Origin: Acidobacteriota bacterium
GTDB lineage: Bacteria; Acidobacteriota; Terriglobia; Terriglobales; Acidobacteriaceae
NCBI GenBank assembly: GCA_021781255.1
Contig: JAJXXG010001184.1
Coordinates: 1 to 12,311, forward strand
Direction of reading: 5' to 3'
Length of the DNA stretch: 12,311 bases
The notes beneath the pieces are model-generated. The model was not told the origin of the DNA and did no database searches. It was given only the letters and a program-made list of their open reading frames with translations. The translations under genes and the position numbers were made by a program. Below are positions 1 through 8,849 of this stretch, piece by piece (within the stretch, counting starts at the first letter, position 1; every line of letters starts with the position of its first letter).

Positions 1-1
1 T

Positions 2-982
2 GAGGGAACCATCATCGCGGGCCTCGCCATCGGCGCAAAGCTGGGCTTCATCTACCTGCGCGGCGAGTATCGCTATCTCCTCGAAATCATGGAAAAGGCG
101 GTCGCCGATGCCTACGCCAGGGGCTTCCTCGGCAAAAACATCTTCGGCTCCGATACGGAGTTCCAGGTCATCACGCAGAGCGGCGCCGGCGCCTATGAAG
201 TGGGCGAAGAGTCGGCGCTCATGGAGTCTCTTGAAGGCAAGCGTGGCGTGCCGCGCATCAAGCCGCCGTTCCCTGCCGTAGTCGGCCTCTACGGCGGACC
301 CACGGTCATCAACAATGCTGAGACCATTGCCACCGTTCCGCATGTGATTTCAATGGGCGGCGCAGCCTATGCGGCCGTCGGCTCGGAGCGCAATGGTGGA
401 ACACGCCTCTTCGGTGTCAGCGGTCACGTCGAGCGGCCCGGCGTCTACGAACTGCCCATGGGCTACAACCTGAAAAAAATCATTTACGACGTGGCAGGCG
501 GCGTACGCGGCGGACGCAAGCTGAAGGCCGTCGTGCCCGGCGGCTCTTCGACCCCCGTCCTGCTCCCCGAAGAAATCGAGAACCTCGGCATGGATTTTGA
601 CCAGGTCGGCAAGGCAGGCTCCATGCTCGGGTCCGGCGGCGTCGTCGTCATTGACGACCAGACCTGCATCGTCGAATTTGCCCTGCGAACCATCAGCTTC
701 TATCAGCATGAGAGCTGCGGCTGGTGCATCCCCTGCCGCGAGGGAACAGACTGGCTCAAGAAGTCGCTGACCCGCTTCCATGCAGGATTCGGCACGGTCA
801 AGGACATCGACAACATTCAATATCTGGCTGAAAACATGCTGGGCCGCACCTTCTGTCCGCTCGGCGATGCCGCGGCCATGCCCACGCTGGGCTTTGTGAA
901 AAAATTCCGCAAGGAGTTCGAGGACCACTTGAATGGCAAGCCCTGCCCGTTCGCCAAACACGTAGAAGTGGCCGTAGTGTAA
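2..982 (+). CDS. nuoF: NADH-quinone oxidoreductase subunit F (NADH-binding), 5'-truncated
   Basis: This is the peripheral-arm subunit of complex I that binds NADH and FMN and carries [4Fe-4S] cluster N3. It oxidises NADH at the cytoplasmic face and passes electrons to NuoG. The frame is open from base 2, so the true start lies upstream; 326 residues are visible, roughly the C-terminal three quarters of a usual 420-450 residue NuoF. Visible landmarks are the EGTIIAG segment at the left edge, the GAGAYEVGEESAL nucleotide-site segment (fragment residues about 61-73), the KPPFPA motif, an SLBB-like region, and the N3 ligands CxxCxxC at fragment residues 239, 242 and 245 plus Cys285 in TFCPLGD. 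The nucleotide-site segment has Glu-Val where I recall Ile-Cys in most homologues. The gene ends 16 bases before nuoG in the same operon. Identity is secure. Confidence 0.97.
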   Translation, partial: EGTIIAGLAIGAKLGFIYLRGEYRYLLEIMEKAVADAYARGFLGKNIFGSDTEFQVITQSGAGAYEVGEESALMESLEGKRGVPRIKPPFPAVVGLYGGPTVINNAETIATVPHVISMGGAAYAAVGSERNGGTRLFGVSGHVERPGVYELPMGYNLKKIIYDVAGGVRGGRKLKAVVPGGSSTPVLLPEEIENLGMDFDQVGKAGSMLGSGGVVVIDDQTCIVEFALRTISFYQHESCGWCIPCREGTDWLKKSLTRFHAGFGTVKDIDNIQYLAENMLGRTFCPLGDAAAMPTLGFVKKFRKEFEDHLNGKPCPFAKHVEVAVV

Positions 983-998
983 GGGGCGCTGGAGACGC

Positions 999-3332
999 AT
1001 GGCAGACGTAACGTTCACTGTCGATGGAAAGAAGCTGACGGCTCCCGCTGGGACGCTGCTGATTGACGCGTGCCGCAAGGCGGGCATCGAAATTCCCGCC
1101 TTCTGCTACTACCCCGGACTCAGCCTGCAGGCTGCCTGCCGCATGTGCGTCGTGCGCCAGGAAAAGGTGCCCAAGCTGCAAACCGCCTGCACCACCACTG
1201 TGGCCGAGGGCCAGGTCTTCATTACCGAGTCGGCAGAGATCGCCCAGGCGCGCAAGGCTACCATCGAGCTGCTGCTGGGCAACCATCCGCTCGATTGCCC
1301 GGTGTGTGATGCTGGCGGCGAGTGCGAACTGCAGGACATGACCTTCAAGTACGGCGCGGGCGAGAGCCTCTACGCCGAGGCCAAGCAGCACCGCGAGGAA
1401 CAGCAGTGGTCGCCAGCAGTGTTCTATGACCGCCCCCGCTGCATTCTCTGCTATCGCTGCATCCGCATGTGCGGTGAAGGCATGGATGTATGGGCGCTCG
1501 GCGTCCAGAATCGCGGATCGAGTTCCGTCATCGCGCCCAACGGTGGCGACACCCTGGACTGCGAGCAGTGCGGCATGTGCATTGACGTATGCCCTGTGGG
1601 AGCGCTGACCAGCGGCAGCTATCGCTACAAGACGCGGCCCTGGGAAATGAACCACGTCTCCACCGTCTGTACGCATTGCGCCGACGGCTGCAAAGTTACG
1701 CTCGGCGTCCGCCAGTCCAACGACGGCTCTGAGATTATCCGCGCCGACAATCGCGACAAGAGCGGCATCAACAACGACTTCCTCTGCGCCAAGGGCCGCT
1801 TCGGCTTTGACTTTGTCGAGAACCCCGAGCGGCTGAACAAGCCTCTCGTGCGCAATGCCAGTGGCAAGCTCGAGCCCGCCACCTGGGAGCACGCGCTGCG
1901 CTTTGCCGCCGGCAGAATCAAGGAAATTCGTGACAGCAGGGGCGGCGGTGCCATCGGTGTCATCGGCTCCAATCTGACCACCAACGAAGAAAATTACCTG
2001 CTGCAGAAGTTCGCGCGCACCGTGCTCCAGACCAACAACATTGACCACGAGCGCACCGCGGACTATGCAGGCTTTGCCCGCGCTCTTGCAGGCAGCCAGG
2101 GACGCGCGGCCAGCCTCCGCGACACCGCAACAGCCCCGGCGATCCTGCTCGTCGGCGGCAATCCCACCGAAGAGCACCCGCTTCTCGCGTGGAACCTGCG
2201 CACCAATGTGCGGCTGAATCGCGCGCGCCTGTATGTGGCAAATACTGCGCAGATCAAGCTGGAGCGCCAGGCAAAGGCTGTGTTGAGGCTCCCGGCAGGC
2301 GGCTACTCTTCACTTGCCGCATACTTCGGCGGCAACGACAAGGAAATTGCCTACCCCACATTCCGCGACGTCCTGCTGGCCGAGGAATCGCTGCTCGTCA
2401 TTCTTGGTCAGGAGTATGCCGGCGCGGAGCTTGAAGCGCTGGTGAAGTGGGGCCTCGAGCGCAATCATGTGCGCTTTGCCTTCCTCGGCGACCATGCCAA
2501 CTCGCGCGGCGCGGCCGACATGGGCCTGCTCCCCGACCGGCTGCCGGGCTACGTTCCGGTAACCGCGCCCGGTGCATTCTCTGCGGAGTACGCCGGCATG
2601 CCCGCCACGCCAGGCAAGGCGCTGCCAGACATGTTCGCCGCAGCCGCCACAGGCGACCTTGCCGCATTGCTTGTCATGGGAGCCAACCCGCTTGCCAAGC
2701 CGGGTCTGAACGCAGCGGCATTGAAGAACACCTTCATCATCGTGCAGGACATCTTCCTCACCGAGACAGCAGCCGTTGCTGACGTCGTGTTTCCTGCCAC
2801 CAGCCTTTACGAAAAATCTGGCACTGTGACGAACACTTTCGGCGATGTTCAACTGGCTCGTAAAGCAGCGGACCGAGCCGGTGTGAAGCCGGACTTCGAA
2901 ATTCTCGTCCGTCTAGCTGGTGCCATGGGCGTCGACGTCAAAACCTTGGTGCCCTTCGGTTCGGCAGGCGTCACGGCTGACCTGGGCCAATCGCGCGGCG
3001 TCCAGGCCGGCGAGGCGGACCGCCACGCCGTGTGGCTGGCTGCCAACGGACTCGAGCCGAAGCTCAGTCCCTTTGACCCACTCGCGGTGTTGGACGAAAT
3101 CGAGCGCCTCGTGCCCGCATACAAACTCGACCGGCTCAATCTTTTCGGCGGCAACGACGTGACAACCGAGCCCGGATTTGTGCCCGTTGCCGCGCTCACC
3201 GGAGCAGCCGTGATCGCTCCCTCACACGATGGGCTGTTCACCTCTGGAACGCTGGGCCGGTACAGCCCGGGATTGAATGATCTGAAGCGGCATCAGGCTT
3301 CGCCTTTGCTGGCGGGGACGGCAGCGGACTGA
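999..3332 (+). CDS. nuoG: NADH-quinone oxidoreductase subunit G (iron-sulfur protein)
   Basis: NuoG is the largest peripheral-arm subunit of complex I and carries much of the iron-sulfur wire from NuoF towards the quinone site. The 777-residue length is in the normal range for bacterial NuoG. An N-terminal plant-type [2Fe-2S] domain has Cys36, 47, 50 and 64. A His-Cys3 cluster follows (His96, Cys100, 103, 109). Two further ferredoxin-type sets follow at Cys148/151/154/158 and Cys188/191/194/198. A fourth set at Cys224, 227, 231 and 263 matches the off-pathway N7 cluster kept in some bacterial NuoG proteins. The remainder is a molybdopterin-oxidoreductase-like fold (for example VGGNPTEEHP and ALLVMGANPLAKPG), which in complex I is structural and holds no molybdenum. 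The ATG at 999 follows a GGAG at 991-994, and the ferredoxin domain begins at once, which supports this start. Confidence 0.97.
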   Translation: MADVTFTVDGKKLTAPAGTLLIDACRKAGIEIPAFCYYPGLSLQAACRMCVVRQEKVPKLQTACTTTVAEGQVFITESAEIAQARKATIELLLGNHPLDCPVCDAGGECELQDMTFKYGAGESLYAEAKQHREEQQWSPAVFYDRPRCILCYRCIRMCGEGMDVWALGVQNRGSSSVIAPNGGDTLDCEQCGMCIDVCPVGALTSGSYRYKTRPWEMNHVSTVCTHCADGCKVTLGVRQSNDGSEIIRADNRDKSGINNDFLCAKGRFGFDFVENPERLNKPLVRNASGKLEPATWEHALRFAAGRIKEIRDSRGGGAIGVIGSNLTTNEENYLLQKFARTVLQTNNIDHERTADYAGFARALAGSQGRAASLRDTATAPAILLVGGNPTEEHPLLAWNLRTNVRLNRARLYVANTAQIKLERQAKAVLRLPAGGYSSLAAYFGGNDKEIAYPTFRDVLLAEESLLVILGQEYAGAELEALVKWGLERNHVRFAFLGDHANSRGAADMGLLPDRLPGYVPVTAPGAFSAEYAGMPATPGKALPDMFAAAATGDLAALLVMGANPLAKPGLNAAALKNTFIIVQDIFLTETAAVADVVFPATSLYEKSGTVTNTFGDVQLARKAADRAGVKPDFEILVRLAGAMGVDVKTLVPFGSAGVTADLGQSRGVQAGEADRHAVWLAANGLEPKLSPFDPLAVLDEIERLVPAYKLDRLNLFGGNDVTTEPGFVPVAALTGAAVIAPSHDGLFTSGTLGRYSPGLNDLKRHQASPLLAGTAAD

Positions 3333-3363
3333 TGGAAAGTTTGGCAAGAGAGGCTGAGAACTC

Positions 3364-4410
3364 GTGACGATTTTGCAGTTTTTCCTGTGGAGTCTGCTCA
3401 AGGTGGCCGTGGTGACGGTAGTGATGCTCCTCGGCGTCGCCTACACCGTGCTGCTGGAGCGCAAACTCGTGGGCCGCATCCAGAACCGCTGGGGGCCCAG
3501 CCGCGTTGGGCCCTTTGGACTCCTGCAGCCGCTCGTGGATGGAGCAAAGTCCTTTCTCAAAGAGGACATTATTCCCACGGCAGTCTACCGGCCGCTTTAC
3601 CTTCTCGCTCCCATCATCGCTCTGGGCTGCGCACTCATCTCCATTGCCGTTGTTCCCTTCGGCTCCCCCGATATTGCGCCGGGCGGGATGCGTCTGTTCC
3701 AGATCTCCGATGTCAACATCGGCCTGCTGGTTATCCTCGGCATCACCTCCATCGGCGTCTACGGAATTGCGCTCGCCGGCTGGTCGTCGAACAACAAGTA
3801 TTCCCTGCTCGGCTCGCTTCGCTCCTCCGCGCAGCTCATCAGTTACGAGCTGGCCCTCGGACTCTCGTTGGTGGGCGTGGTGCTCCAGGCTGGATCGCTC
3901 AACCTCCGCGTCATCGTCGAAAATCAGGCCAGCAAGGGCATCCTCTCTTGGAACATCTTCGGCGGGCTGCAGTTCATCGCGTTCTTCATCTACCTCATGG
4001 CAGCCTACGCGGAAACGAATCGCTCGCCCTTCGATCTGCCCGAAGCCGAGAGCGAGCTGACCGCGGGCTATCACACCGAGTACAGCTCGATGAAGTTCGC
4101 CATGTTCTTCATGGCAGAGTACGCCAACATGATCACCGTCGGCTGCGTGGCCACGCTGCTCTTTCTTGGCGGATGGACAAGCCCCTTCGGCAACCTGATC
4201 CCACTGCCGCAAAACATCGTGATCCAGGCACTGCTGCCGATCTTCTGGTTCGTCCTCAAGGTTTTCTGTTTTCTTTTCTTGTATGTGTGGGTCCGCGGAA
4301 CGCTGCCGCGCTTCCGCTATGACCAGTTGATGAACTTCGGATGGCGGTACCTGCTTCCGCTTGCCATCCTCAACATTGTGGGCACAAGCCTCTGGCTTGC
4401 CTATCGTTAA
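3364..4410 (+). CDS. nuoH: NADH-quinone oxidoreductase subunit H (membrane, quinone-site subunit)
   Basis: NuoH is the integral membrane subunit that joins the peripheral and membrane arms and forms much of the quinone channel. The 348-residue protein is very hydrophobic with several membrane helices. It has the family signatures ERKLVGRIQNRWGPSRVGP (residues 32-50), then LLQPLVDGAKSFLKED, and the acidic loop around AETNRSPFDLPEAESEL (residues 216-232) followed by GYHTEYSSMKF, which contributes to the quinone cavity and coupling. The start is a GTG at 3364 with an AGAGAGG Shine-Dalgarno-like stretch at 3347-3353; there is no better in-frame ATG before the first helix. It lies 31 bases after nuoG. 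In most nuo operons nuoI follows immediately, but here the next gene is nuoJ. Identity is secure and the start is likely. Confidence 0.96.
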   Translation: MTILQFFLWSLLKVAVVTVVMLLGVAYTVLLERKLVGRIQNRWGPSRVGPFGLLQPLVDGAKSFLKEDIIPTAVYRPLYLLAPIIALGCALISIAVVPFGSPDIAPGGMRLFQISDVNIGLLVILGITSIGVYGIALAGWSSNNKYSLLGSLRSSAQLISYELALGLSLVGVVLQAGSLNLRVIVENQASKGILSWNIFGGLQFIAFFIYLMAAYAETNRSPFDLPEAESELTAGYHTEYSSMKFAMFFMAEYANMITVGCVATLLFLGGWTSPFGNLIPLPQNIVIQALLPIFWFVLKVFCFLFLYVWVRGTLPRFRYDQLMNFGWRYLLPLAILNIVGTSLWLAYR

Positions 4411-4442
4411 GCGCGCTGCGGCTCTCGAAGAGCCTTGCGCGC
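4411..4442 (+). other. Strong intra-operon hairpin between nuoH and nuoJ
   Basis: Directly after the nuoH stop codon is an inverted repeat. GGCTCT (4420-4425) pairs with AGAGCC (4429-4434) around a CGA loop, and an outer GCGCGC (4411-4416) pairs with GCGCGC (4437-4442) across a small internal bulge. No T-run follows, so a simple intrinsic terminator is unlikely inside this operon. An RNA-processing or stability element, or a partial attenuator, are possible roles; the role is inference. It sits exactly where nuoI would normally be. Confidence 0.5.
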
Positions 4443-4540
4443 GCGATGAAAATTGGAAGTCTCATGGAGCACTCTGCTTCCCGGGCCTTCCCTCAGCCTG
4501 CCGGTTCTTTTCCCGGCGTTCGCCAGTCTGCGACGGAACG

Positions 4541-5053
4541 ATGCACCTGATTCTGTTTGTCCTTTTTGCCGGTCTCTGCCTCGCCGGAGCGATCAATCTC
4601 CTGCTCCAGAGCCACCCTATCAACAGCGCACTGTCGCTGATTGTGGTGATGACCTCGCTGGCCGTCCTCTACCTCCTGCTCGGCGCCGAATTCCTCGCCG
4701 CCGCGCAGGTCATCGTCTATGCCGGCGCCATCATGGTCTTGTTCACATTTGTCGTCATGCTGCTCAACGCCGGACGCGAAGACCGCACCCTGGGCAGCCG
4801 CGCCGCGCGCGCGGTGGGCTTTCCGGCTGTCGTCGCCATTCTCGGCGTATTGGCCACCGTCATCCTCAAGGCGCAGGGGCTGGGCACGGCATCGCTCAGC
4901 GATGGCATCACCTCCACTGAGGAACTGAGCGTGGTGCTCTTCACCAAACTTCTGCTCCCCTTTGAAGTGACCTCCGTACTGATCCTCATTGCCATCCTCG
5001 GCGCAGTTGCCCTGGCCCGTCACGGCGACGGAGAAAGGACGGCCGGCAAGTGA
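4541..5053 (+). CDS. nuoJ: NADH-quinone oxidoreductase subunit J (membrane)
   Basis: NuoJ is a small membrane-arm subunit of complex I, whose third helix (with a pi-bulge) is thought to be part of the coupling path between the quinone site and the proton channels. The 170-residue protein is about five hydrophobic helices. The family core [21 protein letters not shown], with its conserved [10 protein letters not shown] stretch, is visible near residues 53-73. The reading frame is open upstream to 4361, but residues before the ATG at 4541 are polar and unlike NuoJ, while helix 1 begins directly after this ATG ([11 protein letters not shown]); so 4541 is the chosen start, despite a weak Shine-Dalgarno (ACGGAA at 4533-4538). 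Its stop overlaps the nuoK start (GTGA), implying coupled translation. It lies 130 bases after nuoH, the widest gap in this operon. Confidence 0.95.
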   Translation: MHLILFVLFAGLCLAGAINLLLQSHPINSALSLIVVMTSLAVLYLLLGAEFLAAAQVIVYAGAIMVLFTFVVMLLNAGREDRTLGSRAARAVGFPAVVAILGVLATVILKAQGLGTASLSDGITSTEELSVVLFTKLLLPFEVTSVLILIAILGAVALARHGDGERTAGK

Positions 5054-5385
5054 CTCCCGCTTCCTCGCATCTGCTTCAGCAGGAAATTCCGCTCGCATGG
5101 TATCTGTTGTTGAGCGCTGCGCTCTTCTCTCTCGGCGTCATCGGATTCCTCATCAAGCGCAACCTCATCACCGTCTTCATGTCGATCGAGTTGATGCTCA
5201 ACGCCGTCAATCTTTCCTTCGTAACCTTTGCCCACCAGTGGCACATGGTAAAGGGTCAAATCTTCGTCTTCTTTGTGATGATGGTGGCCGCGGCTGAAGC
5301 TGCCGTGGGCCTGGCCATCATCATTGCTGTCTTCCGCGCACGCGATACCCTGGCCGTCGACCGCATCGACCTGATGAAACTATGA
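5050..5385 (+). CDS. nuoK: NADH-quinone oxidoreductase subunit K (membrane)
   Basis: NuoK is a three-helix membrane subunit related to MrpC of the Mrp antiporters, with buried glutamates used in proton transfer. At 111 residues it is close to the usual 100-110. The protein shows the expected pattern: helix 1 ([18 protein letters not shown]), then [20 protein letters not shown], where the Glu of [11 protein letters not shown] is the key membrane glutamate, and helix 3 with the second conserved glutamate in [11 protein letters not shown]. The start is a GTG at 5050 overlapping the nuoJ stop by 4 bases; AAGGA at 5035-5039 is a plausible ribosome site. Later in-frame TTG codons would cut into helix 1. 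Its own stop overlaps the nuoL ATG. Confidence 0.96.
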   Translation: MTPASSHLLQQEIPLAWYLLLSAALFSLGVIGFLIKRNLITVFMSIELMLNAVNLSFVTFAHQWHMVKGQIFVFFVMMVAAAEAAVGLAIIIAVFRARDTLAVDRIDLMKL

Positions 5386-7322
5386 ACGAACACCTTTATC
5401 TCTGGCTCATTCCGCTGCTGCCCTTTGCCGGGTTCGTCATCAACGGACTTCTGGGCCGCCGCTTGCCCAAGGGCCTGGTCTCCGCCATTGCGCTGCTCGC
5501 CCCGCTGACTTCATTCGGCGTGGTGCTGAACGCCGTGAAAGCAACCGGCGCAGGACTGGCGCTGCCTTACTCTGAAACCTGCCCCATCGGCTGGATCAAC
5601 GCCGGAACGCTCCACGTGGATTTCAGCTTCGTCTTCGACCAGCTTTCCCTCGTCATGCTGCTCGTCGTCACCGGCGTCGGATTCCTCATCCACATCTACT
5701 CCGTCGGCTACATGGCCCACGAGGACGGCTACTGGCGCTTCTTCAGCTACATGAACCTGTTCATGTTCTTCATGACGGTTCTGGTGCTCGCCGGCAATGC
5801 CCTGCTGATGTTCGTAGGCTGGGAAGGCGTGGGCCTCGCGTCCTACCTCCTCATCGGCTTCTATTACCAGAAGAACTCCGCCGCCGACGCAGGCAAGAAG
5901 GCCTTCATCGTCAACCGCATCGGCGACTTCGGCTTCCTGATCGGCATGTTCCTTCTGCTCGCAACCTTCGGCACGCTCACCTTCAGCGAAATCAGCGCAA
6001 AGCTCGCCGCAAGCCCCGCTTGGAGCGGCGGCGTACTCACCGCCATTGCCCTCTGTCTATTGCTCGGCGCAGCCGGCAAGAGCGCGCAGTTGCCGCTCTA
6101 CGTCTGGCTGCCCGATGCGATGGAAGGTCCCACGCCGGTCTCCGCGCTCATTCACGCTGCAACCATGGTCACGGCGGGCGTCTACATGATTGCCCGCACG
6201 CATGCCATCTTTGACCGCTCGCCCTTCGCCCTCAGCGTCGTTGCCGTGGTCGGCGCTGCCACTGCGCTCTTCGCCGCAACCATCGGCCTGGTGCAGAACG
6301 ACATCAAGCGCATCCTCGCCTACTCCACCATCTCGCAGCTTGGATACATGTTCATGGGCTGCGGCGTCGCAGCCTACTCTGCAGCCATCTTCCACCTCAT
6401 GACGCACGCCTTCTTCAAGGCCCTGCTCTTCCTCGCTGCCGGCTCTGTCATCCACGGCCTGGGCGGCGAGCAGGACCTGCGCAAAATGGGCGGCCTGCGT
6501 AAGAAAATGCCGGTTACCTTCTGGACCATGACTGCGGCCGTCTTCGCCATCGCCGGGTTCCCCCCGTTTGCCGGATTCTTCTCGAAAGACGCAATCCTCT
6601 ACGCGGCCTTCCTCCAGGGCTCGGGCGGCAAGCTGCTCTGGTTCGTCGGCGTCGTCACCGCGCTGCTCACCGCCTTCTACATGTTCCGCCTCTGGTATCT
6701 CACCTTCCTCGGCGAGTCGCGCAGCCACGATGTCCACCCGCATGAGAGCCCATGGTCCATGCTGGGGCCTTTATCCATCCTTGCTCTCCTCTCCGTTGGC
6801 GGCGGTTGGATCGGCATCGAACGCTTCGGCGCATACCTTGCGCCAGCAGTCGGTCAGCGCGCAAGCGAAGGCGGCAGCGTGCAACTGGAAATCCTCCTCA
6901 CCGGTTTCGCCGTTGCCGTCGCCGCGCTAGGCTGGTTTGTGGCCCACCGGCTCTATCGCCAGAAGCCCGAAAGCGCTGCTCAACTGGCTGCGGCAATGCC
7001 CGGCGGTTACAAACTGCTGCTCAACAAATATTTCGTTGACCAGTTCTGCGGCTACACCATCGTCAAGCCGCTCCTCGCCTTCTCCCGGTACGTGCTGGGA
7101 TGGGTGGTGGACACTGCCGTGCTCGGCGGACTCGCGTGGCTGCTCGGCGGCATTGCCACGTTGGCCGGAGCAGTCCTCCAGCGGTGGCAATCAGGCAATT
7201 TGCGCTCCTACGCGGCCTGGCTGGCTCTTGGCGCCGCCGCGCTGCTTTTGTTTGTGCTGGTTCCGTGGACCACGGTGCTGGCCACTCTTCCCGGATTGCA
7301 CATGAATATGGCGGGGCATTAA
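5382..7322 (+). CDS. nuoL: NADH-quinone oxidoreductase subunit L (distal antiporter-like proton channel)
   Basis: NuoL is the most distal of the three antiporter-like subunits and forms a proton channel in the membrane arm. The 646-residue protein is in the family range of about 610-650. Channel residues expected from the family are present: Glu148 in [11 protein letters not shown], Lys233 in [20 protein letters not shown], His258 in [14 protein letters not shown], His338 and His342 in [14 protein letters not shown], and Lys402 in GFFSKDAI. The C-terminal third, including [10 protein letters not shown] near residue 553 and a final hydrophobic helix, corresponds to the long lateral helix that clamps the membrane arm plus its terminal anchor. 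The ATG at 5382 overlaps the nuoK stop by 4 bases (ATGA) with little independent ribosome site, consistent with coupling. Only 3 bases separate it from nuoM. Confidence 0.97.
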   Translation: MNEHLYLWLIPLLPFAGFVINGLLGRRLPKGLVSAIALLAPLTSFGVVLNAVKATGAGLALPYSETCPIGWINAGTLHVDFSFVFDQLSLVMLLVVTGVGFLIHIYSVGYMAHEDGYWRFFSYMNLFMFFMTVLVLAGNALLMFVGWEGVGLASYLLIGFYYQKNSAADAGKKAFIVNRIGDFGFLIGMFLLLATFGTLTFSEISAKLAASPAWSGGVLTAIALCLLLGAAGKSAQLPLYVWLPDAMEGPTPVSALIHAATMVTAGVYMIARTHAIFDRSPFALSVVAVVGAATALFAATIGLVQNDIKRILAYSTISQLGYMFMGCGVAAYSAAIFHLMTHAFFKALLFLAAGSVIHGLGGEQDLRKMGGLRKKMPVTFWTMTAAVFAIAGFPPFAGFFSKDAILYAAFLQGSGGKLLWFVGVVTALLTAFYMFRLWYLTFLGESRSHDVHPHESPWSMLGPLSILALLSVGGGWIGIERFGAYLAPAVGQRASEGGSVQLEILLTGFAVAVAALGWFVAHRLYRQKPESAAQLAAAMPGGYKLLLNKYFVDQFCGYTIVKPLLAFSRYVLGWVVDTAVLGGLAWLLGGIATLAGAVLQRWQSGNLRSYAAWLALGAAALLLFVLVPWTTVLATLPGLHMNMAGH

Positions 7323-7325
7323 GAG

Positions 7326-8849
7326 ATGGCGATAAACGAGTCAATTCTCACACTGATCCTGCTGGCCCCGCTGGCCGGGGCCATTCTCGTGGCGCTGTTG
7401 CCAGACCGCGGCAAGCTGCCCGCATGGCTTGCACTCCTCACCACCCTGGTCACTTTCGGCCTAACGCTCCACCTGCCAGCGCACTTTGTTCTCGGCCAGC
7501 ATGGCTTCCAATTCGAAATCAACCGGCCATGGATTGAGAATCCCGCCATCTTCTACCACGTTGGCGTGGATGGCCTGAGCGTCTGGCTGGTGGTGCTGGT
7601 CGGGCTCCTTGCCCCGGTTGGCGTACTCGCCAGTTGGAACGCCATCAAGGAGCGCAGCAAAGTCTTCTATACGCTTTTCCTCGTCCAGCAGACCGCCATG
7701 TTCGGCGTCTTCATTTCGCTGGACCTCATGGTCTACTACGGCTTCTGGGAACTCTCACTGGTGCCCATGGCAATCCTCATTGCCATGTACGGCCGCAAAG
7801 ACGGACCCCGGGCCGCAATCAAATTCTTCCTCTTCACCTTCATCCCCTCAGCGCCGCTTCTGGTTGCAATCCTCTGGCTCTACGCGCGCACCGGCACATT
7901 CGACTTTGTTCAGTTGCGGCTGCTCGTTGCCAGCGGTGCCCTGCCTGGCGGAGCACTATGCTGGGTCGCCCTCGCGTTCCTCTTCGCCTTCGCCGTCAAA
8001 GTGCCGGTCTTCCCGCTCCACGGCTGGCTCGCAGACACCTTCAGCGAAGCGCCAGTCGCAATGGCCATGGTGGTCGCAGGCAAGCTGGGGCTCTACTCCA
8101 TGCTTCGTTTCCACGTCGGTCTCTTCCCCGTCCAGGCGCGCCAGGCTGCTCCCATTCTGGTCGCCCTCGCCGTCATCGGACTTCTCTACGGCGCATGCCT
8201 TGCATTGGTCCAGCGCGACTTCTGGCGCCTGCTCGCCTACGCCGCCCTCAGCCATCTCAGCCTCATCACGCTGGGCATCTACGGGCTCACCTTCACCGGC
8301 TGGGATGGAGCGATCTACCAGATCCTCAACCACGGCGTTGTCGACGCCGCCCTTTTCCTCCTGCTCGGTATACTCGAAACCCGCTACGCAACCAGCCAGA
8401 TAGCAGCCTACGGAGGCCTCGCGAGCCGCGTGCCTCAAACAGCAACCCTTTTCGTCATCACCTCACTCGCCATGATTGGTCTGCCCATGCTCAACGGATT
8501 CATTGGCGAGTTCCTGATTCTCTCCAGCACATTCACTGGCGTCAGTCACGGCTGGGGCATCGCGGCAACCGTGGGCGTCATTCTCGGCGCTGCCTACATG
8601 CTGTGGCTGGTGCAGCGGCTTTTCTATGGGCCAGAGAGCGAGCTGGCAACGCGACCTGCCGCAGACCTGCGACTCGGCGAGCTGGCCGTCTTGTGGCCGC
8701 TTGCCATCCTGATGCTGGTCATGGGACTTGCGCCTTCGCTCTGGATCCCGGCCATTGAGAATCGCGTCGGTGCTCCCGCCCTGAAAGGTTCCACCGCCTT
8801 GCCTGCATCCAGCCTGAGCGTTTCATTCCAGGGGGAGGACCAGAAGTGA
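7326..8849 (+). CDS. nuoM: NADH-quinone oxidoreductase subunit M (antiporter-like proton channel)
   Basis: NuoM is the central antiporter-like proton channel of the complex I membrane arm. It has 507 residues, typical for the family, with about 14 predicted helices. Expected charged channel residues are present: Glu142 in [12 protein letters not shown], Lys225 in [20 protein letters not shown], Lys253 in VVAGKLGLY, and Glu395 in [10 protein letters not shown], which replaces the lysine used at the same place in NuoL and NuoN, as is normal for NuoM. The ATG at 7326 lies 3 bases after the nuoL stop and has only a weak AAGAG upstream, so translation is probably coupled to nuoL. The stop overlaps the nuoN start (GTGA). 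Identity is secure; the small gap and helix 1 immediately after the ATG support the start. Confidence 0.97.
   Translation: MAINESILTLILLAPLAGAILVALLPDRGKLPAWLALLTTLVTFGLTLHLPAHFVLGQHGFQFEINRPWIENPAIFYHVGVDGLSVWLVVLVGLLAPVGVLASWNAIKERSKVFYTLFLVQQTAMFGVFISLDLMVYYGFWELSLVPMAILIAMYGRKDGPRAAIKFFLFTFIPSAPLLVAILWLYARTGTFDFVQLRLLVASGALPGGALCWVALAFLFAFAVKVPVFPLHGWLADTFSEAPVAMAMVVAGKLGLYSMLRFHVGLFPVQARQAAPILVALAVIGLLYGACLALVQRDFWRLLAYAALSHLSLITLGIYGLTFTGWDGAIYQILNHGVVDAALFLLLGILETRYATSQIAAYGGLASRVPQTATLFVITSLAMIGLPMLNGFIGEFLILSSTFTGVSHGWGIAATVGVILGAAYMLWLVQRLFYGPESELATRPAADLRLGELAVLWPLAILMLVMGLAPSLWIPAIENRVGAPALKGSTALPASSLSVSFQGEDQK
8834..8838 (+). promoter_or_regulatory. Shine-Dalgarno site deciding the nuoN GTG start
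   Basis: A GGAGG lies inside the last codons of nuoM, 7 bases before the GTG at 8846. It is the strongest ribosome site I see among these nuo genes and supports the non-ATG start of nuoN. Confidence 0.75.

Noticed and set aside
798..2177. Long minus-strand open frame (459 codons) opposite nuoF/nuoG
   Set aside because: It is antisense to securely identified nuoF and nuoG, has no recognisable domain, and is expected from the codon pattern of GC-rich genes.
3238..4212. Minus-strand open frame (324 codons) opposite nuoH
   Set aside because: Antisense to nuoH, low-complexity charged composition typical of a shadow of a hydrophobic membrane protein.
4361..4540. Upstream extension of nuoJ overlapping the end of nuoH
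   Set aside because: The extra 60 residues are polar with no NuoJ similarity and overlap nuoH; helix 1 of NuoJ begins directly at the ATG at 4541.
4411..4540. A frameshifted nuoI remnant in the nuoH-nuoJ gap
   Set aside because: None of the three plus-strand frames contains a ferredoxin Cys motif or other NuoI-like stretch; the gap is too short and holds only a hairpin.
7634..8758. Plus-strand open frame (374 codons) inside nuoM in another frame
   Set aside because: Arg/Pro/His-rich out-of-frame reading of nuoM, which itself carries all family motifs.
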